Source of the DNA: Nitrospira lenta
GTDB lineage: Bacteria; Nitrospirota; Nitrospiria; Nitrospirales; Nitrospiraceae
Assembly (NCBI GenBank): GCA_945865525.1
Contig: CAMBDY010000004.1
Coordinates: 42,471 to 106,470, forward strand
DNA length: 64,000 nt
Direction of reading: 5' to 3'
A program made the position numbers and the translations under genes. The notes beneath the pieces are model-generated. The model did no database searches. It had not been told where the DNA came from and was given only the letters and a program-made list of their open reading frames with translations. Below are positions 34,375 through 44,134 of this stretch, one piece after another (the first letter of the stretch is position 1; the number at the start of each line of letters is the position of its first letter).

Positions 34375-35109
34375 TCACGTGCACGGCGTCTCGCCCTGAC
34401 TGTTCCCACGCCCAACCGCCAAAAAAATCTCCGTGCGCTCCTCGTCGGTCAAGGGTTTCCAGGATTCGGGGGTGAGCCCCGCGAGCGTAATGTGCATGAT
34501 CCGAGTACGATGCAGCGCGAGCACTCGATAGCCTAGGAGTTGACACATACGACGGATCTGCCGATTGCGCCCTTCGGTGAGAATAATGCGGAACCGCGCG
34601 GGACCGATTCGTTCGACTTGGCAAGGCTTGGTGGGGCGATCGAGGATAACGACCCCGTGCGCCATACTATCAAGAAACGCCTGATCAAAGGGATGATCAA
34701 CCGATACCTCGTACTCCCGCTCATGGCCATGCTCGGTTCGAAGAATCTCATTCACAATGTCTCCATCGTTCGTGAGCAGGATGAGGCCGGAAGAATCCTT
34801 ATCGAGCCGACCAATTGGGAAAATCCGTTCCGGATGACCGATCTCCGCGATGATATTCCTCGTCACATGCGACTCACTGGTCGTCGTCACGCCCACCGGC
34901 TTATAATACTTGATGTAGACTGGGGCCGTTCCCCAGGGAATGACCTGACCGTCCCGCGCGATCACATCCTCAAGACTGACCTTATCCCCCAAGGATGCCA
35001 CCCGCTGATTGATGGTCACGCGGCCGGATTCGACGAGGCGATCAGCCTCCCGCCGAGAGCAGATACCATGGTGCGTAAAAAACTTATTGATGCGTAATTG
35101 ATCACTCAC
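34375..35109 (-). CDS. rluF: 23S rRNA pseudouridine synthase, RluF type
   Basis: 244 residues. An N-terminal S4 RNA-binding domain (RINKFFTHHGICSRREADRL, VTINQRVASLGDKV) precedes the RsuA/RluB-family catalytic domain with the aspartate in IGRLDKDSSGLILLTNDG. The strings GDIVNEILRTEHGHEREYEV, TKPCQVE and NRQIRRMCQLLGYRVLALHR follow E. coli RluF more closely than RluB or RsuA. RluF makes pseudouridine 2604 in 23S rRNA. It is the last gene of the minus-strand run, 15 bases after the agmatinase gene. Confidence 0.9.
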   Translation of the reverse strand: MSDQLRINKFFTHHGICSRREADRLVESGRVTINQRVASLGDKVSLEDVIARDGQVIPWGTAPVYIKYYKPVGVTTTSESHVTRNIIAEIGHPERIFPIGRLDKDSSGLILLTNDGDIVNEILRTEHGHEREYEVSVDHPFDQAFLDSMAHGVVILDRPTKPCQVERIGPARFRIILTEGRNRQIRRMCQLLGYRVLALHRTRIMHITLAGLTPESWKPLTDEERTEIFLAVGRGNSQGETPCT

Positions 35110-35124
35110 GAGGTCGTATCCCGT

Positions 35125-36057
35125 TTAGTGGACGCGCCGACCCGCCTTGATCCGTCCCAGCATGCGGTAGATCAGCCGCGCGATACAAAACTGGGGCGCG
35201 ACAAACCCTTTGATCGGGGCAATCTCGCTGAAGTCCATGCCGAGGATGCCAGGCCCATTGGCTAAGGCGGTGATGAGATGCAGCGTATCGTACCACCCCA
35301 ACCCGCCCGGTTCGGGAGTGCCCAGCGCCGGGACCAGCGAGGGATCGAGCCCGTCACAATCGAACGTCAGATAGACCGGCCCACGACAGGCCTGCACCAC
35401 CTCGGGAATCCAGCGGGAGGCCTTGCCTTCATAAGGACCGGAGGGGTCGAGAATGTTTGCAGCAAAGAACGTTGCGATGCGATCGTTACTCCGGAGCAAC
35501 TCCACTTCTTCAGGGGAGATAGAGCGAACGCCGACTTGGACCAACGGTAACCCGTCGTCAACCACGCGAGCCATTACGCTGGCATGACTATAGGGGTTCC
35601 CTTGATAAGCCTTCCGCAAGTCCCCATGCGCATCGATTTGGACCACGCAGAGATCGGGATAGCGTTTGGCATGGGCTCGAATCGCGCCCAATGCGCCGGT
35701 ATGTTCACCGGTCAAGGTCACCACGAACCGCCCCGTTCCGACATGGGGTGCGACGAACGATTCAATCGCATTCACCGCCTGCTGATCGACTTTGCCGGCA
35801 AGATCCAGCGGGCGGCTCGTGGCCACGCCGCCCCATTCGCGATAGGGCTCATAGCCGAGCGTTTCATCGTACAACTCGACTTGCTGCGACGCCTCAATGA
35901 TCGCGGAGGGACCCCGATCGGAGCCCAATACGTAGCTGGAGGTATGTTCGTAGGGCGCAGGCAGGACGTACACGCCCGCGTTGTCTGGATGACACCAGGG
36001 CTCTTCAAGCCCGAGAAAGTTCTGGTCGATGCCTTCCCATCCGGCGGGAAGTGTCAT
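35125..36057 (-). CDS. speB: agmatinase-family ureohydrolase
   Basis: 310 residues from ATG 36057; a longer frame to 36126 would overlap pdaD. Binuclear manganese ligands are visible: H119 in TLTGEHTG (usually GGDHS, so the first motif is altered but His is kept), D142-H144-D146 in IDAHGDLR, and the pair in FDCDGLDPSLVPA. TPEPGGLGW completes the family pattern. It would hydrolyse agmatine to putrescine and urea. pdaD, which makes agmatine, lies 22 bases upstream in the same operon, making agmatine the likely substrate. Confidence 0.9.
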   Translation of the reverse strand: MTLPAGWEGIDQNFLGLEEPWCHPDNAGVYVLPAPYEHTSSYVLGSDRGPSAIIEASQQVELYDETLGYEPYREWGGVATSRPLDLAGKVDQQAVNAIESFVAPHVGTGRFVVTLTGEHTGALGAIRAHAKRYPDLCVVQIDAHGDLRKAYQGNPYSHASVMARVVDDGLPLVQVGVRSISPEEVELLRSNDRIATFFAANILDPSGPYEGKASRWIPEVVQACRGPVYLTFDCDGLDPSLVPALGTPEPGGLGWYDTLHLITALANGPGILGMDFSEIAPIKGFVAPQFCIARLIYRMLGRIKAGRRVH

Positions 36058-36079
36058 GGGCGTAGACTCACGTAAGAAG

Positions 36080-36646
36080 CTACCGGCGCCGTTTCGGAAT
36101 ATTTTCTTCTGGGATGAACACGGCAAACGCTACGACCGTCGTCCAGCGATGGGGCTTCCCAATCGCGGACTGCGTGATGTTTTGGGTCCGAACGATCTGG
36201 CCGGCCATCTTGAAGACCTGCTCTCGTTCTTTCCACGCGATGTTCGGATCGAACTCGACGCCAAGCGTCGTGGCCAGCATCTGTGCCGCCAAGTCTTCCG
36301 TATATTCGCCCGTTTCTTCATCGGTTTCGCCATGCGCATGGTGCTCAGACAGATAGCCGTACGCACGACGATCCGTAGGAATCGCCACTCCGATCGAGGC
36401 GGAGACCAGGCGATTGCGTTCATTCGTTTCCGAGCGTGCCATCACACAGAACGTAATCTCACCGGGGTTCAATAACTTCTCGCCGCGCACACGTGGGATG
36501 ATTTTACAATTTGGAGGAAGAATCGACGACACGGTGACGAGGTTACAATACGCAACGCCGGCGCTACGCAAGGCTTCCTCGAAGGAGGCCAGCTTTTCTT
36601 TGTGAACTCCAACGCCGTGCGTCAGAAACATCTGCGTAGGTACCAT
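36080..36646 (-). CDS. pdaD: pyruvoyl-dependent arginine decarboxylase
   Basis: 188 residues. The self-cleavage site is in [14 protein letters not shown], between S40 and S41, where the second serine becomes the pyruvoyl group of the alpha chain. [36 protein letters not shown] and [15 protein letters not shown] are typical of the archaeal-type enzyme. It decarboxylates arginine to agmatine, the first step of putrescine synthesis. The agmatinase gene follows immediately. A plain ATG at 36646 has GGAGAAGAG upstream. Confidence 0.95.
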   Translation of the reverse strand: MVPTQMFLTHGVGVHKEKLASFEEALRSAGVAYCNLVTVSSILPPNCKIIPRVRGEKLLNPGEITFCVMARSETNERNRLVSASIGVAIPTDRRAYGYLSEHHAHGETDEETGEYTEDLAAQMLATTLGVEFDPNIAWKEREQVFKMAGQIVRTQNITQSAIGKPHRWTTVVAFAVFIPEENIPKRRR

Positions 36647-36799
36647 CGTCTCTTCTCCTTACTTACTTACTTCGTCCGACCACTCGGCTAGCGGACGCCT
36701 CGTTAGCGAAAATACGTCTTCCAAACCTTCCTGCACATGTGGAGTGGGTGTTCTACCAAAATTGATGCCACTTCGCAATATCCCGAGGCGTTTTTTTAT

Positions 36800-38239
36800 T
36801 CAGGTTTCGGCAGGAGGCTTGAGGTTCAGCACCAGCATGCGCGGCTCCGTCATATCCTCCAACGCCGCCTGAACCCCTTCGCGCCCAATCCCCGAGTCCT
36901 TCACGCCGCCATACGGCATGTGGTCGGCTCGAAAGGTCGGGATCTCATTGGCCAGCACTGCCCCGACTTCAAGCTGCCGAAAGGCATGAAAAATGGCATT
37001 GACATCCTGCGTAAAAACCCCGGCCTGCAGCCCGTAGGCGGACTGGTTCAACGCCGCAATCGCTTCGCCGAAATGGCGATAGGGCGTCACCGTCACCACC
37101 GGCCCGAACACTTCCTGACACGAGACCTTCATCGCTGGCGTGACCTGCGACAGCACCGTGGCCTCCATGAGCGAGCCCACACGCTTGCCCCCCAAGAGCA
37201 CCAGCGCGCCCTGCGAGACCGCTTCCCCGACCCATTCCTCCACGCGCTGGGCAGCAGCCTGATCAATCAAGGGGCCGACGACCGTCGCCTCGTCGCTGGG
37301 ATCCCCGGCCTGGAGCCGCGCAACCTGCACCAAAAACTTCGCCGTGAAAGACTCAGCGATGGAATGATGAACGAAGATTCGCTGCACGGAAATACAGGTC
37401 TGGCCGGCATAGCTGAACCCGCCTGCGGCGCAGCGCTGCGCCGCAAACTCCAGATCGGCATCTGGCTCCACGATCACCCCGGCATTCCCGCCTAGCTCCA
37501 GCACCACCTTTTTCTTGCCGCACTTGGCCTTCAGCATCCATCCAACGGGAGCGCTCCCGGTAAAGCTCAGGAGCTTGAAGCGAGGGTCAACGACGAGCTG
37601 CTCCGCGACTGTATTGTCGCAGGGCAGGACGTTCAGCGCGCCGGGCGGAAGTCCGGCCGCCAGCGCTACTTCGCCGAGGAGGAGCGCGGTCAAAGGCGTC
37701 TGCGGGGCAGGCTTGATGAGGATGGCATTGCCTGCGGCGAGGGCTGGAGCGACCTTGTGCGCGACAAGATTCAGCGGAAAGTTAAAAGGCGTGATCCCGA
37801 GCACCGGACCGATTGGAACCCGCCGAAGAACACCGAGATGAGAGTCCGTTCCCGGTGTCCAATCGAGAGGAATCACCTTGCCGGGAATGCGCTTCGCCTC
37901 CTCTGCCGCAATGGTAAATGTCTGGACGGCACGGCTGACTTCTCGCTTCGCGTCGGCGATCGGCTTGCCGGCTTCCGCCGTCATCAGAGAGGCGAATTCC
38001 TCGCGCCGGTCATGGATGCCGCCGGCGATCCCTTGCAACAGCTGATAGCGGGCATGAGACGGCAGGGCTCCCATTACGGCAGCGGCAACAACCGTCGATT
38101 GAATTGCAGCCTCGGCGTCGGAAGAACTGGCGTAGGAAACTGTAGCAAGTTGCTCCCCCGTAAAGGGGTTGCGCACAGGGACAGCGGTCTTCCCCTGTCG
38201 CCACAGGCCTGCAATTAAAAATGGACGTGGGTCTTGCAC
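36800..38239 (-). CDS. NAD(P)-dependent aldehyde dehydrogenase
   Basis: 479 residues. Key motifs are GITPFNFPLNLVAHKVAPAL, the glycine-rich SFTGSAPVGW, the general base Glu in VVLELGGNAGV and the catalytic Cys in SYAGQTCISVQRIF, then EVFGPVVTVTPY. It is closest in appearance to the class that includes glyceraldehyde-3-phosphate (GapN-like) and succinate-semialdehyde dehydrogenases. Because it is embedded among polyamine genes, oxidation of an aminoaldehyde such as 4-aminobutanal is possible, but nothing in the sequence proves it. A 153-base gap separates it from pdaD downstream. Confidence 0.9.
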   Translation of the reverse strand: MQDPRPFLIAGLWRQGKTAVPVRNPFTGEQLATVSYASSSDAEAAIQSTVVAAAVMGALPSHARYQLLQGIAGGIHDRREEFASLMTAEAGKPIADAKREVSRAVQTFTIAAEEAKRIPGKVIPLDWTPGTDSHLGVLRRVPIGPVLGITPFNFPLNLVAHKVAPALAAGNAILIKPAPQTPLTALLLGEVALAAGLPPGALNVLPCDNTVAEQLVVDPRFKLLSFTGSAPVGWMLKAKCGKKKVVLELGGNAGVIVEPDADLEFAAQRCAAGGFSYAGQTCISVQRIFVHHSIAESFTAKFLVQVARLQAGDPSDEATVVGPLIDQAAAQRVEEWVGEAVSQGALVLLGGKRVGSLMEATVLSQVTPAMKVSCQEVFGPVVTVTPYRHFGEAIAALNQSAYGLQAGVFTQDVNAIFHAFRQLEVGAVLANEIPTFRADHMPYGGVKDSGIGREGVQAALEDMTEPRMLVLNLKPPAET

Positions 38240-38266
38240 GAGAGAGGCCCCGCGGATGATGAAGAC

Positions 38267-38536
38267 TTAACCGGCGAACTTGACTGATGCGGCAGGGGCC
38301 GGCTCACGGCTGGCCTCTTGCTGGGCGATACCGGCCTTGGCAATCAGGTCCGCTGCCCCCCAGTCACGAATCGCTTCGAGCGTGAAGGCCTCATACGTCG
38401 AAACACCCTGGCAGGTTGGACAGTCCGGCATAGGCACCTTGAGATAGAACACTTCCGACAGACAGGACATACAAACCCAGTAGGCAGGCTCCCCTATGCG
38501 CGGAGGCACGGACCAAAACGATTGCGTGGCAGACAT
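38267..38536 (-). CDS. small zinc-ribbon protein
   Basis: 89 residues from ATG 38536 (a longer frame upstream overlaps the DsbA-like gene's end). Four cysteines form a zinc ribbon: C22-x2-C25 in WVCMSCLSEV and C39-x2-C42 in PDCPTCQG. The remainder (TLEAIRDWGAADLIAKAGIA) is helical and the tail is Ala/Pro-rich. The function is unknown; proteins of this size often act as adaptors or rubredoxin-like metal proteins. It sits between the DsbA-like and aldehyde dehydrogenase genes, with 10 and 27 base gaps, in the same operon. Confidence 0.7.
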   Translation of the reverse strand: MSATQSFWSVPPRIGEPAYWVCMSCLSEVFYLKVPMPDCPTCQGVSTYEAFTLEAIRDWGAADLIAKAGIAQQEASREPAPAASVKFAG

Positions 38537-38546
38537 ATGGTGATCC

Positions 38547-39251
38547 TTAATAAATGATGGACTGACTATTCTGCGCCACCGCCGTCGTCCCGGAAGGCTC
38601 CGTGGGAGATGCCTGGGAACGCGGAGCCGTGGCGAGCATGCGATCAATTTCGTTGGCAAACTCTTCGAACGGGAATGCGCCGGGAATCGCAATGGCTGGC
38701 TCTTTTGCGCTAGGACCCCCGACTGTCCTGATCAGGATAAAGCCGGGAGTGCCATGAAACCCCCACCGGTTCGCTTCTTGACGATCCTGGAACACAGCGT
38801 CTAAATGTTGGCGTTCATCGAAACACTTGGCAAAAACCGCCTGATCCAAGCCCATCACCTTGGCATACCCCTTGAACGATCGAGCATCTAACCGACCGCC
38901 GCCGCTGAAGAGCCGGTCATGCATCGGCCAATACCGGCCTTGTGCTCCGGCGCACCGCGCCGCGACTGCAGCTTCAACGGCAACTCCCTGATCGGCTCGT
39001 GGATAATCGCGATAGACAAACCGCACTTTACCTGTATCAATATATTTAGCCTGCAACTGGGGCCAGGTCTCTTTAAAAAACTTGACGCAATACCCGCACG
39101 TAAAATCCGAATACTCAATCAGAGTCAACGGCGCATCGACCCGTCCTCTGATGCGGCCGTCGTCCACGATTGACCCGGCGCTTGCCAGAGTCAACGGCGC
39201 GAGAACCAGGACCAGCACCGCCAGTGTGCGAAACAAACGCAGCACCGTCAT
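38547..39251 (-). CDS. DsbA-family thiol-disulfide oxidoreductase
   Basis: 234 residues with a signal peptide (LAVLVLVLAPLTLASA). The thioredoxin-fold active site is CGYC at residues 52-55 in YSDFTCGYCVKFFKETWP, and the cis-proline loop is FHGTPGFILI. The helical insert between (VAVEAAVAARCAGAQGRYW, MHDRLFSGGGRLD) is typical of DsbA/DsbG-like and BdbD-like proteins. It would form or shuffle disulfides in the periplasm. Its start overlaps the DHS-like gene stop by 4 bases. Its link to polyamine genes is probably positional. Confidence 0.9.
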   Translation of the reverse strand: MTVLRLFRTLAVLVLVLAPLTLASAGSIVDDGRIRGRVDAPLTLIEYSDFTCGYCVKFFKETWPQLQAKYIDTGKVRFVYRDYPRADQGVAVEAAVAARCAGAQGRYWPMHDRLFSGGGRLDARSFKGYAKVMGLDQAVFAKCFDERQHLDAVFQDRQEANRWGFHGTPGFILIRTVGGPSAKEPAIAIPGAFPFEEFANEIDRMLATAPRSQASPTEPSGTTAVAQNSQSIIY

Positions 39252-40354
39252 GGGCGGACCGCGCGTTTCGCTTTAACGCGCTCCAGCAGCCCAACCATGA
39301 GAAGAGGCCAGACCACCGTGGCATCACTCAAAACTTCAGCAAAGCGCCCACCTTCTTCTGGCGGCACAAACTTTCCCCACGAAATGCCTTCTTGGTAGGT
39401 ACAGCCACTCAATCCGCCCCAATAATCGGGCTCCGGACAGATGCGCACGCCGTACTGAAACCGAGGCGGCTGAACATTGAGGCCGAGCCGTGCATTACTG
39501 ATCTCAATGTAGGGGCCGACCTGTTGCGCCCAATTGCGTGGGACGCCCCCGCCGATCGTGAAGATTCCCAGCTTCTTGGCCGACACAACATGGCTCGTAT
39601 AGCTATTGAGATCGAGATAGGGATTGAACGAGGGATAGGCGCCGTGAATTGCCCGCAACAGATCAAGATCGCTACCCCCTTGACGCTGTGCGCGCGCCCG
39701 ATCGAGCTCCCGCCCCATCGCCCAGGTCCCGACATCCAGCCCCATCTCGGAATCGGTAAAGGCCGGAATAAAAACAGGCACTTTTTTCAAATAGGCACTT
39801 TTGAGAATACCCGCTCCGTCATATTCTTCCGCAAGCGTCTGGCCCAGTTCACGGGTCAACATCTCAGAGGACAGGGCCTGCTCGGGCTTGACCCGCTTCA
39901 TCGTCAAGGAGACCACCTGCTCGACATAATTCAGGTTGGACTCCATCTCCAAGGTGTCATACACCCGGTTGTAGCCCTTTCGAAACAACTCTTCATCGGA
40001 CATGGACGGCTGGTGCCGATAATGGGTCTTGCCGACGGACTCGCTCAACCCGTGTGCAATCAAAGCGCCGGTCGAAACGACCGCTTGCACCATCCCATGG
40101 TCGATCATCGCGCTGATGATCTTGCCCATCTTGGCAATGGTCATCGCTCCGGACAGAGTCAGCACGACGAAACAATCGGGATCTTCGATCATCGCCCAGA
40201 GCACTTCGTAGGCTTCGCCTAAGCGGCGGCCCCCGAAAGCCGTCTTCCGCATGGCGGTTAGCAGACCATCGAACGATGTGATCTGGTCAGGATCGAGAGG
40301 CTCGAGCGCCTCGAGTCCATCTTGCGCCCCATCGTGAAATTCACGTGCACCCAT
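39248..40354 (-). CDS. deoxyhypusine-synthase-like protein, possible homospermidine-type synthase
   Basis: 368 residues from ATG 40354; a longer frame to 40420 is possible. NAD-dependent DHS fold: LTLSGAMTIAKMGKIISAMI, VSTGALIAHGLSE, PVFIPAFTDSEMGLD, then NSYTSHVVSAKKLGIFTIGGG. The active-site lysine is kept (K328 in EGISWGKFVPP). In eukaryotes and archaea DHS modifies eIF5A; bacteria have no eIF5A, and bacterial homologues make homospermidine or act on other amines. Linkage to pdaD and speB supports a polyamine substrate. It is the first gene of the minus-strand run. Confidence 0.85.
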   Translation of the reverse strand: MGAREFHDGAQDGLEALEPLDPDQITSFDGLLTAMRKTAFGGRRLGEAYEVLWAMIEDPDCFVVLTLSGAMTIAKMGKIISAMIDHGMVQAVVSTGALIAHGLSESVGKTHYRHQPSMSDEELFRKGYNRVYDTLEMESNLNYVEQVVSLTMKRVKPEQALSSEMLTRELGQTLAEEYDGAGILKSAYLKKVPVFIPAFTDSEMGLDVGTWAMGRELDRARAQRQGGSDLDLLRAIHGAYPSFNPYLDLNSYTSHVVSAKKLGIFTIGGGVPRNWAQQVGPYIEISNARLGLNVQPPRFQYGVRICPEPDYWGGLSGCTYQEGISWGKFVPPEEGGRFAEVLSDATVVWPLLMVGLLERVKAKRAVRP

Positions 40355-40531
40355 AGAAAATGCTACCCACCATAGAAGTGAAGAGACGCACGGCACATTG
40401 TGTACGCACAACATACACAACCGCTGCTAGAGGCGTCAACGCAGTTGCCGCGTACGACATAAGGAGAAGAGCCAGGAGAAAACGCCTACGGTGAAGGGAT
40501 CGTTCGAACGTCGTGAGGACTGCGTATGGTG

Positions 40532-40609
40532 TGGTGGTCCCAACGGGATTTGAACCCGTGTTTAAGCCTTGAGAGGGCTCCGTCCTAGGCCAGGCTAGAC
40601 GATGGGACC
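40532..40609 (-). tRNA. tRNA-Glu(CTC)
   Basis: Read on the minus strand, the acceptor arm GGTCCCA pairs with TGGGACC, and the 3' end ACCA is encoded. The anticodon arm GAGCC-CTCTCAA-GGCTT gives anticodon CTC, and the T-arm ACGGGTTCAAATCCCGT is perfect. It lies 252 bases upstream of glnS on the opposite strand. Confidence 0.95.
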
Positions 40610-40860
40610 AGACATCCATCGCGTGGAATCGAGGGGCCACACTAGCACAGGGGCTTTTGACTTTTCAATTCCTGATAAGGCGGGATGGTGTTCAGGCCGT
40701 ACTGCGCTGACAGACCCACGGCTTGGCAGAGACCATCTTTGTCGATGGAACAGAAAGCTGCAGCGACGCAGCGTCAATTGGCGAATCGGCGGCGCCTCGA
40801 ATCCCCGACTGTGCCTTTAGGCCTTCTCCCCTATACTAGTCTTATGGTAGAACAACCCAC

Positions 40861-42555
40861 ATGTCTGAACCGTCCAGTGCGTCAAATTTTATTCGCGAGA
40901 TCGTGGCAGCCGACCATGCAGCCGGCAAACATGGCGGCCGAGTCGTCACGCGCTTTCCGCCAGAGCCGAACGGCTATATCCATATCGGCCACGCCAAATC
41001 CATCTGTCTAAACTTTGGCTTGGCGAACGGCACTCTAGGCGGCGCCTGCCACCTGCGATTCGACGATACCAACCCGACCACCGAAGACCCCGAATATGTC
41101 CAGGCCATTCAGGAGGACGTCCGCTGGCTGGGATTCGACTGGCAGGGGAAGATGTTTTTTGCCTCAGACTATTTCGCACAGCTCCACGAATTTGCGGTGC
41201 GCCTAATCCAGAAAGGTCTCGCTTATGTCGACACCTTAACGGCCGACGAGATGCGGACTTACCGCGGCACTCTGACGGAGCCGGGAAAGAACAGCCCCTC
41301 GCGCAACCGTTCTCTCGACGACAATCTGGACCTCTTCCGACGCATGAAAGCCGGCGAATTTGCCGATGGCACCCATACCCTCCGAGCCAAAATCGATATG
41401 GCGTCGCCCAACATCAACTTGCGCGACCCAGTCCTCTACCGCATTAGACATGTGCCCCATTATCGAACCGGTAGCGCCTGGTGCCTCTACCCGTCCTACG
41501 ACTATGCCCATCCTCTCTCGGATGCACTTGAGGGCATCACGCACTCCATTTGCACCTTGGAGTTTGAGGATCACCGACCTCTCTACGAGTGGGTGGTTGA
41601 ACAGGCCGATGCGCCGCACCAGCCTCAACAGATCGAATTTGCCCGCTTGAACCTGACCTATACCGTCATGAGTAAACGAAAGCTGCTTGAGCTCGTCAAC
41701 AAGAAGCTAGTAACCGGATGGGACGATCCACGCCTGCCGACGATCAAGGGCCTGCGGCGCCGTGGCTATACCCCGGAATCGATTCGGGCCTTCTGCGACC
41801 ATATCGGGGTCGCCAAGCGCGAGGCCACCGTCGAGATGCAACTGCTCGAACACTTCATTCGCGAGGACCTAAACAAGCGAGCGCCGCGCGTCATGGCGGT
41901 CTTGCGGCCGCTCAAAGTCATCCTCGACAACTATCCCGAGGGCCAGTCCGAAGAATTAGAGGCCATCAATAACCCGGAAGATCCCGCGGCAGGGAGCAGG
42001 CAGGTCCCCTTCTCGCGCGTCCTCTATATTGAGCAGGACGATTTTCGCGAAGATCCACCTAAACAATTTTTCCGGCTCGCCCCGGGACGCGAGGTGCGGC
42101 TCCGCTACGCCTACATCATCAAATGTATCAGCATGACAAAAGATCCGCAGACCGGCGAGATCACGGCACTCCATTGCACCTACGATCCCGCGACCATGAG
42201 CGGCGCAGCCCAGGCGCAGCGTAAGGTCAAAGCCACAATCCATTGGGTGTCTGCAGACCATGGGGCGAAAGCTGAAGTTCGCCTCTATCACCCCTTACTC
42301 ACGACCGACCTGGCGAAGGTACCGCAGGACCAGGATTGGACGGCCTATCTCAACCCCACGTCATTGGAACGGATCACGGGCTGCCTCGTCGAGCCCAGTT
42401 TGCGGCACACAACGTCTGGGGCGCGTCACCAATTCGAACGGCTAGGCTACTTCTGTACTGATATCGATTCAACGGCCGAGGCGCTCGTCTTCAACCGTAT
42501 CGTGCCGCTCAAAGACGCCTGGGCGAAGATCGAAAAAGCGCAACCCTCTAAGTAA
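40861..42555 (+). CDS. glnS: glutaminyl-tRNA synthetase
   Basis: 564 residues, class Ib synthetase. The HIGH motif is in [20 protein letters not shown], the KMSKS-like motif is [11 protein letters not shown], and [19 protein letters not shown] and [20 protein letters not shown] are GlnRS-specific. The C-terminal anticodon-binding barrels follow. It charges tRNA-Gln directly with glutamine, so this organism has a direct route rather than relying only on the GatCAB amidation route. A TATACT -10-like box lies at 40832-40837. Two tRNA-Gln genes lie about 1.5 kb downstream. Confidence 0.97.
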   Translation: MSEPSSASNFIREIVAADHAAGKHGGRVVTRFPPEPNGYIHIGHAKSICLNFGLANGTLGGACHLRFDDTNPTTEDPEYVQAIQEDVRWLGFDWQGKMFFASDYFAQLHEFAVRLIQKGLAYVDTLTADEMRTYRGTLTEPGKNSPSRNRSLDDNLDLFRRMKAGEFADGTHTLRAKIDMASPNINLRDPVLYRIRHVPHYRTGSAWCLYPSYDYAHPLSDALEGITHSICTLEFEDHRPLYEWVVEQADAPHQPQQIEFARLNLTYTVMSKRKLLELVNKKLVTGWDDPRLPTIKGLRRRGYTPESIRAFCDHIGVAKREATVEMQLLEHFIREDLNKRAPRVMAVLRPLKVILDNYPEGQSEELEAINNPEDPAAGSRQVPFSRVLYIEQDDFREDPPKQFFRLAPGREVRLRYAYIIKCISMTKDPQTGEITALHCTYDPATMSGAAQAQRKVKATIHWVSADHGAKAEVRLYHPLLTTDLAKVPQDQDWTAYLNPTSLERITGCLVEPSLRHTTSGARHQFERLGYFCTDIDSTAEALVFNRIVPLKDAWAKIEKAQPSK

Positions 42556-42611
42556 GGGACGCCAGCTGTCTCCTGATCGACTCTCACCTGCAGCCTGGTA
42601 TAATGCTGAGT

Positions 42612-42803
42612 ATGGCCTGTCCCGTCTGCCGCCAATCTACGACATGGGAAGACAATCCCTGGCGTCCTTTCTGCTCTGAACGATGCCAACTCACCGACCT
42701 CGGTGCCTGGGCAACGAACCACTACCGCATACCAGGCCCCGCTCTCACAATCGATACCTCGCTCTCCGACTCATCGGAGGACGACGATCGAAAGGCCGAG
42801 TGA
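42612..42803 (+). CDS. yacG: YacG-type zinc protein (DNA gyrase inhibitor family)
   Basis: 63 residues from ATG 42612. The four zinc cysteines are C3 and C6 (MACPVCRQ) and C21 and C25 ([16 protein letters not shown]), exactly the YacG pattern, followed by an acidic tail. YacG binds GyrB and blocks its DNA contact in E. coli. A perfect TATAAT lies at 42599-42604, so transcription may start almost at the ATG and give a leaderless message; the alternative ATG at 42603 overlaps that box. The gene is 56 bases after glnS. Confidence 0.85.
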   Translation: MACPVCRQSTTWEDNPWRPFCSERCQLTDLGAWATNHYRIPGPALTIDTSLSDSSEDDDRKAE

Positions 42804-42891
42804 CGCAATCCCGTCTGTGCGTTCCCTGGTTGGCACGCCCCTGACAGCGTGTTATGGTTACGGCTCAATTAGACCCCTAGGAGTACACGCG

Positions 42892-43935
42892 ATGCTACCT
42901 ACCAAGGGCTATGCGGCAATGACCGCTAAAGCTGCCCTGCAACCCTTCTCCTTTATACGACGCGACGTGGGTCCCCATGACGTGCTCCTCGCGATCACCC
43001 ATTGCGGCATCTGCCATTCTGATATTCATCAAGCCCGTGACGAATGGGGCGGCTCGATTTTCCCTATGGTGCCGGGCCATGAAATTATCGGGAGAGTCAC
43101 GCAGGTCGGGAGCTTGGTCACACGGTTCCATGTGGGCGAGACTGCTGGCGTCGGCTGTTTCGTAGATTCCTGTCGAACCTGCCCCGCCTGCCGTGAGGGA
43201 CAGGAGCAGTATTGTGAAGCCGGCATGCTCCTCACCTACAGTGGGCGCGACAAAGACGGCCAGCCAACGCAAGGCGGCTACTCCACGCAGATCGTCGTAG
43301 ATGAACAGTACGTGCTGCGAATTCCGTCAGCCCTGTCGTCTGCCGGAGCCGCTCCGCTCTTATGTGCGGGAGTCACCACCTATTCCCCGTTGCGTCATTG
43401 GGGCGTTGGCAAGTTTCACAAGCTGGCGGTCGTGGGATTGGGTGGACTGGGCCATCTCGCCGTGAAGATCGGTAAGGCGCTCGGAGCCCAGGTCACTGTC
43501 TTGAGCACATCCGAACGGAAACGGAAAGATGCCGCGCGGCTAGGCGCATCGGACTTTGCCCTCACCTCCCAGCCCGAAACTTTTACGAAACTGCAACGGC
43601 ATTTCGATTTTATCCTCGATACTGTTTCCGCGCCGCACAATTACAACGACTACCTGAGCCTACTCAAAACGGATGGCACCATGATCCTCGTGGGCGTACC
43701 GGACAAACCGACCCTCCTGGAACCCTTTCCGCTCATCCTACATCGCCGCCGCATCGCTGGCTCCGTCATCGGTGGCATTCGTGAAACGCAGGAGCTACTC
43801 GACTTTTGCGCGACGCACCAGATCGAGTCCGATGTCGAAGTGATTCCCGTGCAACAAGTCAACGAAGCCTACGAACGAGTCCTCCGCGGCGATGTGCGCT
43901 TTCGCTTCGTCATTGATCTCAGCTCACTCGCGTAG
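42892..43935 (+). CDS. zinc-dependent alcohol dehydrogenase (CAD/YahK type)
   Basis: 347 residues from ATG 42892, which has AGGAG 9 bases upstream. Catalytic zinc ligands: C and H in THCGICHSDIH and the HE pair in VPGHEIIG. The structural zinc loop has four cysteines in GCFVDSCRTCPACREGQEQYC. The NADP-binding motif is VVGLGGLGHLAVKIGKALGA. It belongs to the cinnamyl-alcohol-dehydrogenase-like subgroup that reduces broad ranges of aldehydes with NADPH. The substrate is unknown. It follows yacG by 88 bases. Confidence 0.93.
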   Translation: MLPTKGYAAMTAKAALQPFSFIRRDVGPHDVLLAITHCGICHSDIHQARDEWGGSIFPMVPGHEIIGRVTQVGSLVTRFHVGETAGVGCFVDSCRTCPACREGQEQYCEAGMLLTYSGRDKDGQPTQGGYSTQIVVDEQYVLRIPSALSSAGAAPLLCAGVTTYSPLRHWGVGKFHKLAVVGLGGLGHLAVKIGKALGAQVTVLSTSERKRKDAARLGASDFALTSQPETFTKLQRHFDFILDTVSAPHNYNDYLSLLKTDGTMILVGVPDKPTLLEPFPLILHRRRIAGSVIGGIRETQELLDFCATHQIESDVEVIPVQQVNEAYERVLRGDVRFRFVIDLSSLA

Positions 43936-44008
43936 GGATCTTGTCCCGCGCGGGCGACGATTCTGGTTCTACTGACGTGGGGGATCTGAGGGGGACGATC
44001 AGGGGAAA

Positions 44009-44082
44009 TGGCTGGGGGACTAGGAATCGAACCTAGGTAGCCGGCTCCAAAGGCCGGCGTCCTACCGCTAGACGATCCCCCA
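44009..44082 (-). tRNA. tRNA-Gln(TTG)
   Basis: On the minus strand TGGGGGA pairs with TCCCCCA, followed by G and encoded CCA. The anticodon arm CCGGC-CTTTGGA-GCCGG gives TTG. The T-arm is CTAGGTTCGATTCCTAG. It is nearly identical in the acceptor, D and T arms to the next tRNA. Confidence 0.96.
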
Positions 44083-44134
44083 GCACGGTACGGAATTGAG
44101 CATAGATCTGAAAATACGGGCGGGACAGATTATT

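Noticed and set aside
39170..40222. An open frame of about 350 codons on the plus strand opposite the DHS-like gene
   Set aside because: No domain; the DHS-like protein with its active lysine is on the minus strand.
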